Origin: Nocardioides aquaticus
GTDB taxonomy: Bacteria; Actinomycetota; Actinomycetes; Propionibacteriales; Nocardioidaceae
DNA length: 64,000 nt
Assembly (NCBI RefSeq): GCF_018459925.1
Contig: NZ_CP075371.1
Span: forward strand, 1,488,001-1,552,000
Direction: 5' to 3'
Shown here: in pieces, positions 54,582 through 63,754 of the stretch
Layout of the letters: each line of letters begins with the position of its first letter
How positions within the stretch are numbered: position 1 is the first letter of the stretch
Translations under genes and position numbers: made by a program
Notes under the pieces: model-generated
Seen by the model: the letters and a program-made list of their open reading frames with translations, nothing else
The model's database searches: none
What the model was told of the DNA's origin: nothing

Positions 54582-56324
54582 TCAGTCGTTGCGGAGGTGG
54601 TCACCCTCGACGGCGTGCTTGCCGTCGTACTGGTGGCCGTCGGCCGCGCGGCCGTCCAGCGCCCCCTGCAGCTCGTGGGCGTGCTCGGCGTGGTGGTGCG
54701 CCTCGTCGAGCTCCTCCCGGGTGGGAGGTGCCGTGTCGTGGGCGAACCAGGCCTGGGACAGCTTGGCCCGCACCCGGTCGATGCGACCGTTCGGTGCGTC
54801 GACCCCGTTGGCGTCGGTGGCCGGCAGCGCCGCGTACGCCTTGGTGTCCTCACGGGAGGTGAGGGTGTAGACGGACTCCTGGGGGAGCGGCGCGTGCCGC
54901 TCGGAGAACCCGCCCTCGGGCGAACGCATGATGATGCCGGTCTCGTAGCCGTGGAGCACGTCGTCACGGTCCTTGCGCTGCAGCGAGATGCACCAGCGCC
55001 GGGCGATGATGAAGGCGATCACCGGTCCGATGAACACCGCCGCCCGCAGGAAGTACGTGATCTGGTTGATCGACAGGTCGAAGCGGATCGCGATGATGTC
55101 GTTGCCGCCCGCGGCCCACATCAGGCCGTAGAAGGTCATCAGCGCGACCATCAGGGCCGTCCGCGTCGGCGCGTCACGGGGACGCTCGAGCAGGTGGTGG
55201 TCCCGCTTGTCGCCGGTGATCCAGTTCTCGATGAACGGCAGCATCAGCAGGATCGTGAACATCAGCCCAGGCAGGATGATGATCGGCACGAGCACGTTCC
55301 ACGACAGCGTGTAGCCGAAGAGCTCGGTCTCGATGCCCGGCATGATCCGCAGCGCACCGTCCGGCCAGCCCATGTACCAGTCCGGCTGGGACCCGGCGGT
55401 GACCTTGGTCGGGTCGTACGGTCCGTACCGCCAGATCGGGTTGATCGTCATCAGCCCACCCATGATCGCGGTGACGCCGAAGACGACGAAGAAGAACCCG
55501 CCGGCCTTGGCGGCGTACACCGGGAGCATCGGGAAGCCGACGACGTTCTCCTCGGTGCGGCCGGGGCCAGGCCACTGCGTGTGCTTGTGGTAGACGAGCA
55601 GCAGCATGTGGGCCGCGATCAGGCCGAGCAGGATGCCCGGGATCAGGAGCACGTGGATGATGTAGAGGCGCGGGATGATGCTGTCGCCGGGGAACTCGCC
55701 GCCGAACAGGAAGAACGAGACGTAGGTGCCCACGACGGGGATCGACTTCACGAAGCCGTCCGCCGCGCGGATCCCGGTGCCCGAGAGCAGGTCGTCGGGC
55801 AGGGAGTAGCCGGTGAAGCCCTCGAGCGTGCCGAGCAGCAGCAGCAGCGACCCGATCACCCAGTTCAGCTCACGGGGCTTGCGGAACGCGCCGGTGAAGT
55901 ACACGCGGAGCAGGTGCACCATCATCGCGGCGATGAAGAGCATCGCCGCCCAGTGGTGCATCTGGCGCATCAGCAGGCCGCCGCGCACGTCGAAGGAGAT
56001 GTGCAGCGTGGAGGACATGCCCTGGGACATCTCGATGCCGCGCAGCGGGGCGTAGGAGCCGGTGTACGGGGTCTCCGCCATGCTCGGGTCGTACCAGAGC
56101 GTCAGGAAGACTCCGGTGAGCAGCAGGACCACGAAGCTCCACAGGGCGATCTCGCCCAGCATGAACGACCAGTGGTCCGGGAAGACCTTGCGCAGGTTCT
56201 TCTTCATGACCGTGCCGAGGCCGAGGCGTTCGTCCGCCCAGTTGGCTACTGCTCCGGTACGGGTGGGCGCCGTGGCAGCGGTGCCTGTCGTCGTTGTCGC
56301 CACCTTGCTGGTGTCGATCGTCAT
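54582..56324 (-). CDS. qcrB: Cytochrome bc1 complex cytochrome b subunit
   Basis: 580 aa. Eight or nine membrane helices; heme ligands in LLMRQMHHWAAMLFIAAMMVHLLRVYF and HVLLIPGILLGLIAAHMLLLVYHKH. The Qo-site region is WRYGPYDPTKVTAGSQPDWYMGW, with PDW in place of the PEWY of other organisms, as in actinobacteria. A soluble C-terminal extension of about 130 residues ends in His/Glu/Asp-rich sequence. ATG at 56324 lies 2 nt after the qcrA stop. Part of the bcc:aa3 supercomplex. Confidence 0.97.
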   Translation of the reverse strand: MTIDTSKVATTTTGTAATAPTRTGAVANWADERLGLGTVMKKNLRKVFPDHWSFMLGEIALWSFVVLLLTGVFLTLWYDPSMAETPYTGSYAPLRGIEMSQGMSSTLHISFDVRGGLLMRQMHHWAAMLFIAAMMVHLLRVYFTGAFRKPRELNWVIGSLLLLLGTLEGFTGYSLPDDLLSGTGIRAADGFVKSIPVVGTYVSFFLFGGEFPGDSIIPRLYIIHVLLIPGILLGLIAAHMLLLVYHKHTQWPGPGRTEENVVGFPMLPVYAAKAGGFFFVVFGVTAIMGGLMTINPIWRYGPYDPTKVTAGSQPDWYMGWPDGALRIMPGIETELFGYTLSWNVLVPIIILPGLMFTILLMLPFIENWITGDKRDHHLLERPRDAPTRTALMVALMTFYGLMWAAGGNDIIAIRFDLSINQITYFLRAAVFIGPVIAFIIARRWCISLQRKDRDDVLHGYETGIIMRSPEGGFSERHAPLPQESVYTLTSREDTKAYAALPATDANGVDAPNGRIDRVRAKLSQAWFAHDTAPPTREELDEAHHHAEHAHELQGALDGRAADGHQYDGKHAVEGDHLRND

Positions 56325-56326
56325 CT

Positions 56327-57484
56327 TCAGCCACGCTCCCAAAAACTTGGTCCGACGGGCTCGTCGAAGTCGCTCTGTGCTACAAGGTACCCCTCGTCAT
56401 CAACCGCAAGGGCGAGCTGCGGCAGCGGCCTGGCGGCCGGGCCGAAGATCACGTTCGCACCGTCTGCCAGGTCGAAGGTCGACTGGTGGCAGGGGCACAG
56501 GACGTGGTGGGTGGTGCGCTCGTACAGCGAGATCGGGCAGCCCACGTGGGTGCAGATCTTCGAGTAGGCGATGATCCCCTCGACGGTCCAGTTCTCGCGG
56601 CCCTCGACGGCCTCGATCTCCTCGGGCTCCATCCGGACCACGATCACCGGGGCCTTGGAGTTGGCGATCAGACGCACGGTGCCCTCGAGGACGAGCTCGC
56701 CCTCCTCGTCGGTCTCGTAGAGCGCGGCGGCGGTGGCGTTCACCAGGTCGCCGATCTCCAGGTCCGCGGCGCGGATCGGCGTGCCGATGACGTCGCGCAC
56801 GACCCGCATCCCGTCGGCCCAGACCGTGTTGGCCAGGCCGGCACCCTCGTACGGCTGCTCGGTGGCGACCTGGCCCGGGGTGGGGCCGAGGTCGCGCAGG
56901 AGCACCACGGCGGGGACGCCGAGGAGGCCGACCGAGCCGAGCAGGGTGTTGCGGATCAGGGGGCGCCGGGCGATCCCGGACTCCTCGGTGCCGACGCGCA
57001 GCGCCTCGAGCGTGGCCTCGCGGTCCTCGTCGGAGGACCGGGCCGGGTGCCGCATCTCGGAGATCTCGTGGTCACCCATGAGCTTGCGGGCCCACTGGAT
57101 GATCCCGACGCCGATGAGCAGCAGCGCGATGCCCAGGCACAGGCCCAGGGTCACCGTGGAGGCGCCGAGGCCGAGGAACGCGTCCCCGTCGCCACCGATG
57201 TCGAAGACGAAGTAGCTGACGACGAAGAGCACGACGAAGACCTGGGCGGCCACGAACATGCCGGCGACCTGGCGCTCGGCGCGCTTCTCGAGCTTCGGGT
57301 CGACGTCGGTGGGACGCCACTGGTGGGCGGGCAGGCCGGGGTCCGCGACCGGGGTGTCGGTCCGGACCGGGGTGAACTCACCGTGGCTGTCGGGCACGAC
57401 GCCGCCCTGCGGCGAGGCGCCGGGGGTGGTGCCGGGGACAGTCGGGTGCTGGCCGCTGGGGTCCTTCGGGTCGTCGGGAGTCAC
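56327..57484 (-). CDS. qcrA: Cytochrome bc1 complex Rieske iron-sulfur subunit
   Basis: 385 aa with three N-terminal membrane helices (actinobacterial type; about 75-95, 110-130 and 175-195) and a C-terminal Rieske domain. Cluster ligands: YSKICTHVGCPISLYE and VLCPCHQSTFD. Transfers electrons from menaquinol to the cytochrome cc. GTG overlaps the qcrC stop (GTGA). A long hydrophilic N-terminus (about 70 residues) is typical of the group. Confidence 0.97.
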   Translation of the reverse strand: MTPDDPKDPSGQHPTVPGTTPGASPQGGVVPDSHGEFTPVRTDTPVADPGLPAHQWRPTDVDPKLEKRAERQVAGMFVAAQVFVVLFVVSYFVFDIGGDGDAFLGLGASTVTLGLCLGIALLLIGVGIIQWARKLMGDHEISEMRHPARSSDEDREATLEALRVGTEESGIARRPLIRNTLLGSVGLLGVPAVVLLRDLGPTPGQVATEQPYEGAGLANTVWADGMRVVRDVIGTPIRAADLEIGDLVNATAAALYETDEEGELVLEGTVRLIANSKAPVIVVRMEPEEIEAVEGRENWTVEGIIAYSKICTHVGCPISLYERTTHHVLCPCHQSTFDLADGANVIFGPAARPLPQLALAVDDEGYLVAQSDFDEPVGPSFWERG

Positions 57485-58353
57485 TCCGTGGTGCCCTTCT
57501 GCTTGAGCGAACGCGTGCTGTGGGCCGCGATCCAGATCGCGAAGCCGACCAGGCCGCCGATGCCGACGACCCAGGCGAAGAGGCCCTCGGCCACCGGACC
57601 CATGCTGCCGAGGCCGAAGCCGCCGTACGTCGGCTGCTCCTCGGACTCCTGCAGGTAGGCGATGACGTCGCGCTTGTCCTCGGGTGCCAGGTTGCCGTTG
57701 GAGAAGGTCGGCATCGACTGGGGGCCGGTGAGCAGGGCCTCGTAGATGTACTTGGGCTCGACGCCCTGGAGGCTGGGGGCGTAGCCGCCACGCGGCATGG
57801 CGCCGCCGGCGCCGTCGAAGTTGTGGCAGGCGGTGCAGTTGGTGCGGAAGATCTCGCCGCCGCGGACGACGGCCTCCTCCTGCTCCTCGGCCGAGAGCCC
57901 CTCGACGGAGTACTCCGACTCCTCGGGGACCGCCGGGCCGGGGCCCAGGGAGGCGACGAAGGCGCCGAGCGCCTCGATCTCCTCGTCGGAGTAGATGGTC
58001 GGCTTGGAGGGGGCCTGCTGGCCGGGCTGCACCAGCGGCATCCGGCCGGTGCCGACCTGGAAGTCGACCGCGGCGGCGCCGACGCCGGCGAGCGCCGGGC
58101 CGTACTGGGTGCCGCTCTCGGTCAGGACGCCCTCGCCGTTGGTGCCGTGGCAGAAGGCGCAGCCGATGAGGAAGAGCTCACGGCCCTCCTCGACCTGGGC
58201 GGCGTCGCTGGCGGTCGTCTCGGCCTGCGCCGGGGCGAAGGCGGCGTAGAAGGTGCCGGTGGCGAACAGGCCGAGCAGCAGCACCAGGAGCGCGGCGACC
58301 GGGCGCCGACGGTGCCTCGACAGTCGGCCGGCGGTTCTGTTGAGCAGACGCAC
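57481..58353 (-). CDS. qcrC: Diheme cytochrome c subunit of the bc1 complex
   Basis: 290 aa. N-terminal signal/anchor helix (PVAALLVLLLGLFATGTFYAAFA), two c-type heme sites (LFLIGCAFCHG and FRTNCTACHN) with Met ligands in GRMPL and QSMPTF, and a C-terminal membrane helix (GLFAWVVGIGGLVGFAIWIAA). This fused cc replaces soluble cytochrome c in actinobacteria. Start of qcrC-qcrA-qcrB, 85 nt after ctaE. Confidence 0.97.
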   Translation of the reverse strand: MRLLNRTAGRLSRHRRRPVAALLVLLLGLFATGTFYAAFAPAQAETTASDAAQVEEGRELFLIGCAFCHGTNGEGVLTESGTQYGPALAGVGAAAVDFQVGTGRMPLVQPGQQAPSKPTIYSDEEIEALGAFVASLGPGPAVPEESEYSVEGLSAEEQEEAVVRGGEIFRTNCTACHNFDGAGGAMPRGGYAPSLQGVEPKYIYEALLTGPQSMPTFSNGNLAPEDKRDVIAYLQESEEQPTYGGFGLGSMGPVAEGLFAWVVGIGGLVGFAIWIAAHSTRSLKQKGTTE

Positions 58354-58438
58354 GATGGGTCCTCAGGATCGGGGTCGGGGTTCGGCGGCAGAGGTTCTGG
58401 CGGCAGGGATTGCGGTGGTGCCGTGCTCGGAGGGACGA

Positions 58439-59077
58439 CTACTGGATCAGGTAGATCGTCGCGAACAGACCGATCCACACGACGTCGACGAAGTGCCAGT
58501 AGTACGAGACCACGATCGCGCTGACCGCCTGCTCGTGGGTGAACTTGCGGGCCAGGTAGGTGCGCCCGAGGACGAGGAGGAAGGCCAGCAGCCCGCCTGC
58601 CACGTGGATGCCGTGGAACCCGGTCGAGAGGTAGAAGACCGAGCCGTAGGCCGACGCCGACATGGTGACGCCCTCGGCGACCAGCTCGACGTACTCGACG
58701 GCCTGACCGGCGACGAAGACCGCGCCCATCAGGTAGGTGAGGATGAACCACTCGCGCAGGCCCCACTTGCGGAACTGCAGGAGCGAGCCGCTGCGACCGA
58801 CCTGGCCGCGCTCGGCGGCGAAGACGCCGAGCTGGCAGGTCAGCGAGGAGAGCACCAGGATCGTGGTGTTCGCCAGGGCGAACGGGACGTTGAGCATCTC
58901 GGTGTTCTGCGCCCAGAGCTCGGGGCTCACGGAGCGGATCGTGAAGTACGCCGCGAACAGCGCCGCGAAGAACATCAGCTCGCTCGAGAGCCAGATGATG
59001 GTGCCGACGGCGACCATGCTGGGTCGGTCGTGATGCCCGTGGAGGCGGGAGGCCGGGATCGTTGCTGTGGTCGCCAC
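58439..59077 (-). CDS. ctaE: Cytochrome c oxidase subunit III
   Basis: 212 aa with five to six membrane helices. [48 protein letters not shown] and [23 protein letters not shown] are the COX3 signature, with the conserved HGxH and WHFVDxVW. Heads the minus-strand cluster with qcrCAB. GTG 6 nt after a CATAAT box, so probably leaderless. Confidence 0.97.
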   Translation of the reverse strand: MATTATIPASRLHGHHDRPSMVAVGTIIWLSSELMFFAALFAAYFTIRSVSPELWAQNTEMLNVPFALANTTILVLSSLTCQLGVFAAERGQVGRSGSLLQFRKWGLREWFILTYLMGAVFVAGQAVEYVELVAEGVTMSASAYGSVFYLSTGFHGIHVAGGLLAFLLVLGRTYLARKFTHEQAVSAIVVSYYWHFVDVVWIGLFATIYLIQ

Positions 59078-59089
59078 GCGTTCATTATG
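59078..59089 (-). promoter_or_regulatory. Promoter -10 box for the ctaE-qcrCAB operon
   Basis: CATAAT on the minus strand (59089-59084), 6 nt before the GTG. Confidence 0.55.
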
Positions 59090-59150
59090 CCCCGGCCACC
59101 AGGCCCGGGCACCCCCACCCCGCAGCGCGTCGCCGCACCCGCCCGGGGGC

Positions 59151-59162
59151 TAGGTTTGAACC
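59151..59162 (+). promoter_or_regulatory. Leaderless-type -10 box for ctaG
   Basis: TAGGTT at 59151-59156, 6 nt before the GTG. Confidence 0.55.
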
Positions 59163-60143
59163 GTGCTCACGACCCTCCTGGTGACGCTGCCGGCGGTGCT
59201 CGGCACGGTCGTGCCCGAGGACGCCCCGGTGCTCCCGCCGTTTGGCCTCGGAGCGGTCTTCACCCAGTGGGGGCTGGCCCCGGTCCCGCTCGTGGTCACC
59301 GTCTGGGGCGCCGGCCTCTACCTGCTCGGCGTGTCCACGCTGCGCCGGCGCGGGGACGCCTGGCCGTGGGCGCGGACGTTCTCGTTCGTGGTCGTCGGCA
59401 TGGGCGCCTTCTACCTGGCCACGTCGTCGGGCTTCGCGGCGTACGACAGCACCCTGCTCAGCGTCCACATGGTCCAGCACATGGTGCTCTCGATGGTGGT
59501 CCCGCTGGCCCTGGCGTTGGGGGCGCCGGTCACCCTCGCGCTGCGGACGCTGCCCGGAGCGCCCCGCCGGCTGCTGCTGGCCCTGCTGCACTCGCGGGTG
59601 GCGCGGGTGCTGTCCTTCCCGCCGTTGACGTTCGCGCTCTACGTGCTCTCGCCGTGGGCGCTCTACTTCTCGCCCTGGTACGACGCCTCGCTCACCTCGA
59701 CGTTCGTGCACGAGATGATGCACCTGCACCTGGTGACGGTGGGGGCGCTGTTCTTCTGGCCGCTGATGGGCATCGACCCCGTGCCCGGTCGGGTGGGCTA
59801 CCCGTTCCGGGTGGCGATGGTGGTGCTGACGCTGCCGTTCCACGCCTTCCTGGGCGTCACGATCATGGGTCAGTCCACGCTGATCGGCGGGGACTGGTAC
59901 CCGCGACTGGCTGCAGGCCCGATGGGGTCGTGGCTGCCCGACGCCGCAGCCGACCAGGAGCTGGCCGGGGGCATCCTGTGGGGATCCGGCGACCTCGTGG
60001 GGATCGGGTTCTTCATCGTGCTGTTCGTGCAGTGGGTGCGCTCGTCGCACCAGGAGGCGCGACGCGAGGACCGGCGCCTGGACCTCCTGGAGGCCCGCGA
60101 GGCCCGCGAGGCGCGGGCGGCGGCCGAGCAGACCGGGCGGTAG
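59163..60143 (+). CDS. ctaG: Cytochrome c oxidase assembly factor CtaG (caa3 type)
   Basis: 326 aa with seven or so membrane helices. LSVHMVQHMVLSMVVPLALALGAPVTLALR, FVHEMMHLHLVTVGALFFWPLMG and GVTIMGQSTLIGGDWY are blocks of the caa3_CtaG family, with the conserved His residues thought to handle copper for the Cu-B site. A charged helix (LDLLEAREAREARAAAE) forms the C-terminus. Divergent from ctaE. Confidence 0.9.
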   Translation: MLTTLLVTLPAVLGTVVPEDAPVLPPFGLGAVFTQWGLAPVPLVVTVWGAGLYLLGVSTLRRRGDAWPWARTFSFVVVGMGAFYLATSSGFAAYDSTLLSVHMVQHMVLSMVVPLALALGAPVTLALRTLPGAPRRLLLALLHSRVARVLSFPPLTFALYVLSPWALYFSPWYDASLTSTFVHEMMHLHLVTVGALFFWPLMGIDPVPGRVGYPFRVAMVVLTLPFHAFLGVTIMGQSTLIGGDWYPRLAAGPMGSWLPDAAADQELAGGILWGSGDLVGIGFFIVLFVQWVRSSHQEARREDRRLDLLEAREAREARAAAEQTGR

Positions 60144-60153
60144 CATCGCCGGT
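60141..60153 (+). promoter_or_regulatory. -10 box that includes the ctaG stop codon
   Basis: TAGCAT at 60141-60146: its TAG is the ctaG stop. GTG of the next gene follows 7 nt later. Confidence 0.5.
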
Positions 60154-60564
60154 GTGAGCGACGCGACCTCCCCGGCCCCCCTGAAGGTGCTCGTCTACAG
60201 CGACGACGTCAACACGCGGCAGCAGGTGATCCTGGCCCTGGGGCGCCGCCCGCACCCCGACCTGCCCGAGGTCGAGTACGTCGAGGTCGCGACCGAGCCG
60301 GTGGTGATCAAGGTCATGGACGCCGGCGGCGTCGCGCTGGCCATCCTCGACGGCGAGGCGGCGCCGGCGGGCGGGATGGGGATCGCCAAGCAGCTCAAGG
60401 ACGAGATCTACAACTGCCCGCCGGTCCTGGTGCTCACGGGGCGCCCGCAGGACGCCTGGCTGGCCACTTGGTCGCGAGCCGACGGCGCGGTCGCGCACCC
60501 GCTGGACCCCATCGAGCTGGCGCAGACCGTGGTCACCCTGCTGCGCTCGCGCGTCCCGGCCTGA
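60154..60564 (+). CDS. Receiver-like protein, atypical
   Basis: 136 aa with the alternating pattern of a response regulator receiver. [19 protein letters not shown] has the acidic pair, [25 protein letters not shown] the phospho-acceptor-type Asp, and [15 protein letters not shown] the Thr. The invariant Lys of the KP motif is replaced ([19 protein letters not shown]), so ordinary phosphorylation signalling is doubtful. No output domain. Relatives lie beside ctaE/trpD in other actinobacteria. Role unknown. Confidence 0.7.
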   Translation: MSDATSPAPLKVLVYSDDVNTRQQVILALGRRPHPDLPEVEYVEVATEPVVIKVMDAGGVALAILDGEAAPAGGMGIAKQLKDEIYNCPPVLVLTGRPQDAWLATWSRADGAVAHPLDPIELAQTVVTLLRSRVPA

Positions 60565-60571
60565 GCCGGGC

Positions 60572-61603
60572 GTGAGCGCCACGACCTGGCCCGACGTCCT
60601 CGGCGCGCTCGTCGCCGGACAGGACCTCGGGGCCGAGCAGACCACGTGGGCGATGGGCGAGATCCTCGCCGGCGCCGCGACCCCGGCCCAGGTCGCCGGC
60701 TTCGCGGTGGCCCTGCGTGCCAAGGGCGAGACCATCGAGGAGGTCGCCGGCCTGGTCGACGCCATGTGGGAGGCCCGGACGCCCCTGGAGGTGCCCGGGC
60801 GTCTGCTTGACGTCGTCGGCACCGGGGGAGACCGGTCGATGTCGGTCAACATCTCCACGATGTCGGCCATCGTCGCCGCGGGCGCCGGGGCGCGGGTGGT
60901 CAAGCACGGCGGCCGGTCGGCGTCCTCGCAGAGCGGGTCGGCCGACGTCCTCGAGGCGCTGGGCATCCGGCTCGACCTGCCCGCGTCGCGGGTCGCCGAG
61001 GTCGCGGTCGAGGCCGGCATCACGTTCTGCTTCGCCGCCGCCTTCAACCCCGCGATGCGTCACGTCGCCGGGACGCGGCGCGAGCTCGGCATCGGCACCA
61101 CCTTCAACATGCTCGGTCCGCTGGCCAACCCGGTGCGTCCCCAGGCGATGGCCGTCGGCTGCGCGGACCTGCGCGCGGCCCCGGTGATGGCGGGTGTCCT
61201 GGCCCGTCGCGGTGCCGACGCGTGGGTCTTCCGCGGCGACGACGGGCTCGACGAGCTGACCACCAGCACCACGTCGACGGTCTGGGTCGTCCGTGACGGC
61301 GAGGTCGTGCGCACGAAGATCGACCCGGCGGCGTTCGGGCTGCCGCCGGCCACCGCCGAGGACCTGCGTGGGCACGACGCGGCGTACAACGCCGGGGTGG
61401 TCCGCCGCCTGCTCGACGGGGAGACCGGCCCGGTGCGCGACGCGGTCGTGCTGAACGCCGGCGCGGCGCTCGCGGTCTACGACGACCCGTCGGCCGAGCT
61501 CGCCGACGCGCTCGCGGCCGGGGTGGAGAGGGCCGCGCAGGCCATCGACTCCGGTGCCGCGGCACGCACGCTCGCGGCCTGGGTCACCGCCGCCGGGGCC
61601 TGA
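60572..61603 (+). CDS. trpD: Anthranilate phosphoribosyltransferase
   Basis: 343 aa; transfers phosphoribose from PRPP to anthranilate in tryptophan synthesis. [19 protein letters not shown] is the PRPP-binding loop, [23 protein letters not shown] and [34 protein letters not shown] follow, with the catalytic metal Asp/Glu pair in [14 protein letters not shown] 7 nt after the receiver-like gene, so it is co-transcribed with it. Stands apart from other trp genes, as in M. tuberculosis (Rv2192c). Confidence 0.96.
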   Translation: MSATTWPDVLGALVAGQDLGAEQTTWAMGEILAGAATPAQVAGFAVALRAKGETIEEVAGLVDAMWEARTPLEVPGRLLDVVGTGGDRSMSVNISTMSAIVAAGAGARVVKHGGRSASSQSGSADVLEALGIRLDLPASRVAEVAVEAGITFCFAAAFNPAMRHVAGTRRELGIGTTFNMLGPLANPVRPQAMAVGCADLRAAPVMAGVLARRGADAWVFRGDDGLDELTTSTTSTVWVVRDGEVVRTKIDPAAFGLPPATAEDLRGHDAAYNAGVVRRLLDGETGPVRDAVVLNAGAALAVYDDPSAELADALAAGVERAAQAIDSGAAARTLAAWVTAAGA

Positions 61604-61618
61604 GAGTCAGTCCAGGCC
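61597..61618. terminator. Hairpin covering the trpD and RAM-protein stop codons
   Basis: GGCCTG / CAGGCC, 6 bp with a 10-nt loop; only 3 nt separate the two convergent coding ends. Confidence 0.4.
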
Positions 61619-61885
61619 GAGGGAGAACGCGGCCTCGAGGTCGTGGCGGGAGTAGGCCCGGAACGCGATGTGGGTCTCGGTCTCGCTCACCCCGGGCACC
61701 TTGTTGAGCCGGTCGGCGACCACGTGGGCCACGTCGTCGTGGTGGCGGACCCGCACCAGCGCGATCAGGTCGATGGTGCCGGTGACGGAGTAGACCTCCG
61801 AGACGCCGTCGATCTCGGCGATGGACTCCGCCACCTCGGGGATCCGGGCGACGTCGGCCTTGACGAACACGATGGCGGTGATCAT
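61607..61885 (-). CDS. Stand-alone Lrp/AsnC ligand-binding (RAM) domain protein
   Basis: 92 aa. MITAIVFVKADVARIPEVAESIAEIDGVSEVYSVTGTIDLIALVRVRHHDDVAHVV and HIAFRAYSRHD match the C-terminal RAM domain of Lrp/AsnC regulators, but the DNA-binding half is missing. Such proteins form dimers or octamers and bind small ligands. Next to trpD it could sense an amino acid (inference). ATG start at the beginning of the first strand. Confidence 0.85.
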   Translation of the reverse strand: MITAIVFVKADVARIPEVAESIAEIDGVSEVYSVTGTIDLIALVRVRHHDDVAHVVADRLNKVPGVSETETHIAFRAYSRHDLEAAFSLGLD

Positions 61886-61894
61886 CTGCTCAGC

Positions 61895-63652
61895 CTAGGA
61901 GACGCCGGCCGGTGAGGGCAGCCCGACGGTGGCCGGGTCGCGCGGGCCCGGGGCGAGCCGGGTGAGGTGTGGCGCCGCCCCGCGGACCGGGCAGGTCCAC
62001 TCGCCCTCCACCTCCACCAGGCGTACGCCCGGCTGCTCCAGCCAGCGCAGCACCCGCTCCGACTCCGCCGCGCTCGCCGCGGGCACGGGCCCGGGCCGGG
62101 CGGCGACGGTCTCGGCGCTCGCGCGCAGGGTGTCCACCCAGGAGTGCGCGTCGGCGCCCGGCGGGATGACGCCGGCCGCGGAGAGCCGGCCGTGGCGTAC
62201 CACGTGGACCGCCCACCGCCCGTCGTCCTCGCGCCGGGCGGCGACCACCTCGCGGCAGGCGGCCAGGGAGCCGAGCCGCTGGGTGCGGGACGCGGCGCGG
62301 ACGAAGGAGGCCAGCCGGTCCCGGTGGGCGCCGGCCTCCTCGAAGCGCTCCTCGGCGGCCAGCGCGGCCATCTTGTGGTTGATCGTGTCGACCACGTCGT
62401 CGGGGCGGCGCAGCAGCGTGTCGCGCAGCCGCCGGACGACGGCGCCGTAGGTGAGCTGGTCCACGGAGCCGTCGCAGGGCGACAGGCAGCGGCCCAGCTC
62501 GGCCAGCGCGCACGGCGTACGGGAGGGCAGCGCCGGCATCCGGCCGCTGCACTGACGGACCGGGAAGGTCTGGTGCAGCGCGTCGAGGCACTGCTCGGCG
62601 GCGCGCCGGGAGGCGAACGGACCGAGGTAGTCGGCGTCGTCCTCCAGCACGGCCTTGACCAGGGAGAGCCGGGGCCACGGCTCGCGGGTGAGCTTGACGA
62701 AGGTGGTCTTCTCGGGGAACTTCGAACGGCGGTTGTACCCGGGCTTGTGGTGGGCGATCAGGCGCAGCTCACGGACCTCGGCCTCGAGCGGGGTGGCGCA
62801 CTCGATGCCCCGCACCCGCGCGGCGAGCGCGACCATCTCGCCCATCCGGCTCCGCTTCTCCGAGGCGGTGAAGTAGGTGCGCACGCGGGTGCGCAGGTCC
62901 CGGGAGGTGCCGACGTAGAGCACGCGGCCACGCTCGTCCTCGAAGAGGTAGACCCCGGGGGCGTGGGGCAGGCCGTCGGCGAGGTGCCGCTTGCGGCGGG
63001 TCGCGGCACTGACCCGGGAGGTGTAGGTCTGCAGCTCCTCCAGGGTGTGCACGCCGACGCCGCCGAGGCGCTCCATCAGCGCGTGCAGCACGTGGACGGT
63101 GGCGCGGGCGTCGGAGAGCGCGCGGTGGTCGGGCGTGGTGGGGGAGCCGAACGCCCGGGCCAGGGAGGACAGCTTGCAGTTCGGGGCGTCGTCGCGGGTG
63201 ATCACGCGCCGCGCCAGCCGGGCGGTGTCGACGATCTCGACCTCGGGCCAGGCGCGACCCTGGGCGCTGGCGAAGTGGCGCAGGAAGCCGATGTCGAAGG
63301 GGGCGTTGTGCGCCACCAGGACGCAGCCGGCAGCGAACTCGAGGAAGGCCGGCAGCGCCGCCTCGATGCGCGGGGCGCCGACGACCATGCCGTTGGTGAT
63401 CCCGGTCAGCACGGAGATGAAGGCGGGGATGGAGCCCTCGGGGGCGACCAGGGTCTGGAACTCCCCGAGCACCTCCCCTCCGCGGACCTTGACCGCGCCG
63501 ATCTCGGTGATCTCGCACCCGTCGCGCACCGAGGCCCCGGTGGTCTCGAGGTCGACCACGCAGAAGGTGACGTCGCGCAGGGGCGTGCCGAGCTCGTCGA
63601 GGCTGCGCTGGACCTCCCAGCGCGGGGACGGGGTCGGGGGAGCGGTGGTCAC
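61895..63652 (-). CDS. DEDDh exonuclease/GIY-YIG (UvrC-like) fusion nuclease
   Basis: 585 aa. DEDDh 3'-5' exonuclease about 15-190: FCVVDLETTGAS (D, E), LVAHNAPFDIGFL (D) and PDHRALSDARATVHVL (H, D). GIY-YIG domain about 225-310: APGVYLFEDERGRVLYVGTSRDLRTRVRTYF. A UvrC-like Cys/UVR region follows (PCALAELGRCLSPCDG). Homologue of M. tuberculosis Rv2191 in the same neighbourhood; a DNA repair role is assumed. GTG start is set by TAGCGT seven bases upstream. Confidence 0.9.
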   Translation of the reverse strand: MTTAPPTPSPRWEVQRSLDELGTPLRDVTFCVVDLETTGASVRDGCEITEIGAVKVRGGEVLGEFQTLVAPEGSIPAFISVLTGITNGMVVGAPRIEAALPAFLEFAAGCVLVAHNAPFDIGFLRHFASAQGRAWPEVEIVDTARLARRVITRDDAPNCKLSSLARAFGSPTTPDHRALSDARATVHVLHALMERLGGVGVHTLEELQTYTSRVSAATRRKRHLADGLPHAPGVYLFEDERGRVLYVGTSRDLRTRVRTYFTASEKRSRMGEMVALAARVRGIECATPLEAEVRELRLIAHHKPGYNRRSKFPEKTTFVKLTREPWPRLSLVKAVLEDDADYLGPFASRRAAEQCLDALHQTFPVRQCSGRMPALPSRTPCALAELGRCLSPCDGSVDQLTYGAVVRRLRDTLLRRPDDVVDTINHKMAALAAEERFEEAGAHRDRLASFVRAASRTQRLGSLAACREVVAARREDDGRWAVHVVRHGRLSAAGVIPPGADAHSWVDTLRASAETVAARPGPVPAASAAESERVLRWLEQPGVRLVEVEGEWTCPVRGAAPHLTRLAPGPRDPATVGLPSPAGVS

Positions 63653-63665
63653 GGTCGTGACGCTA
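63653..63665 (-). promoter_or_regulatory. Leaderless-type -10 box for the DEDDh nuclease
   Basis: TAGCGT on the minus strand (63665-63660), 7 nt before the GTG. Confidence 0.5.
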
Positions 63666-63754
63666 GGTCGCGGCACCGACAGCGGTGCGGAGGACGCGCG
63701 GTCCGTGGGGTCGGTGCGCGAGGGCTGTCGGCGGCGGGTGCGACGTTCTGTCCC

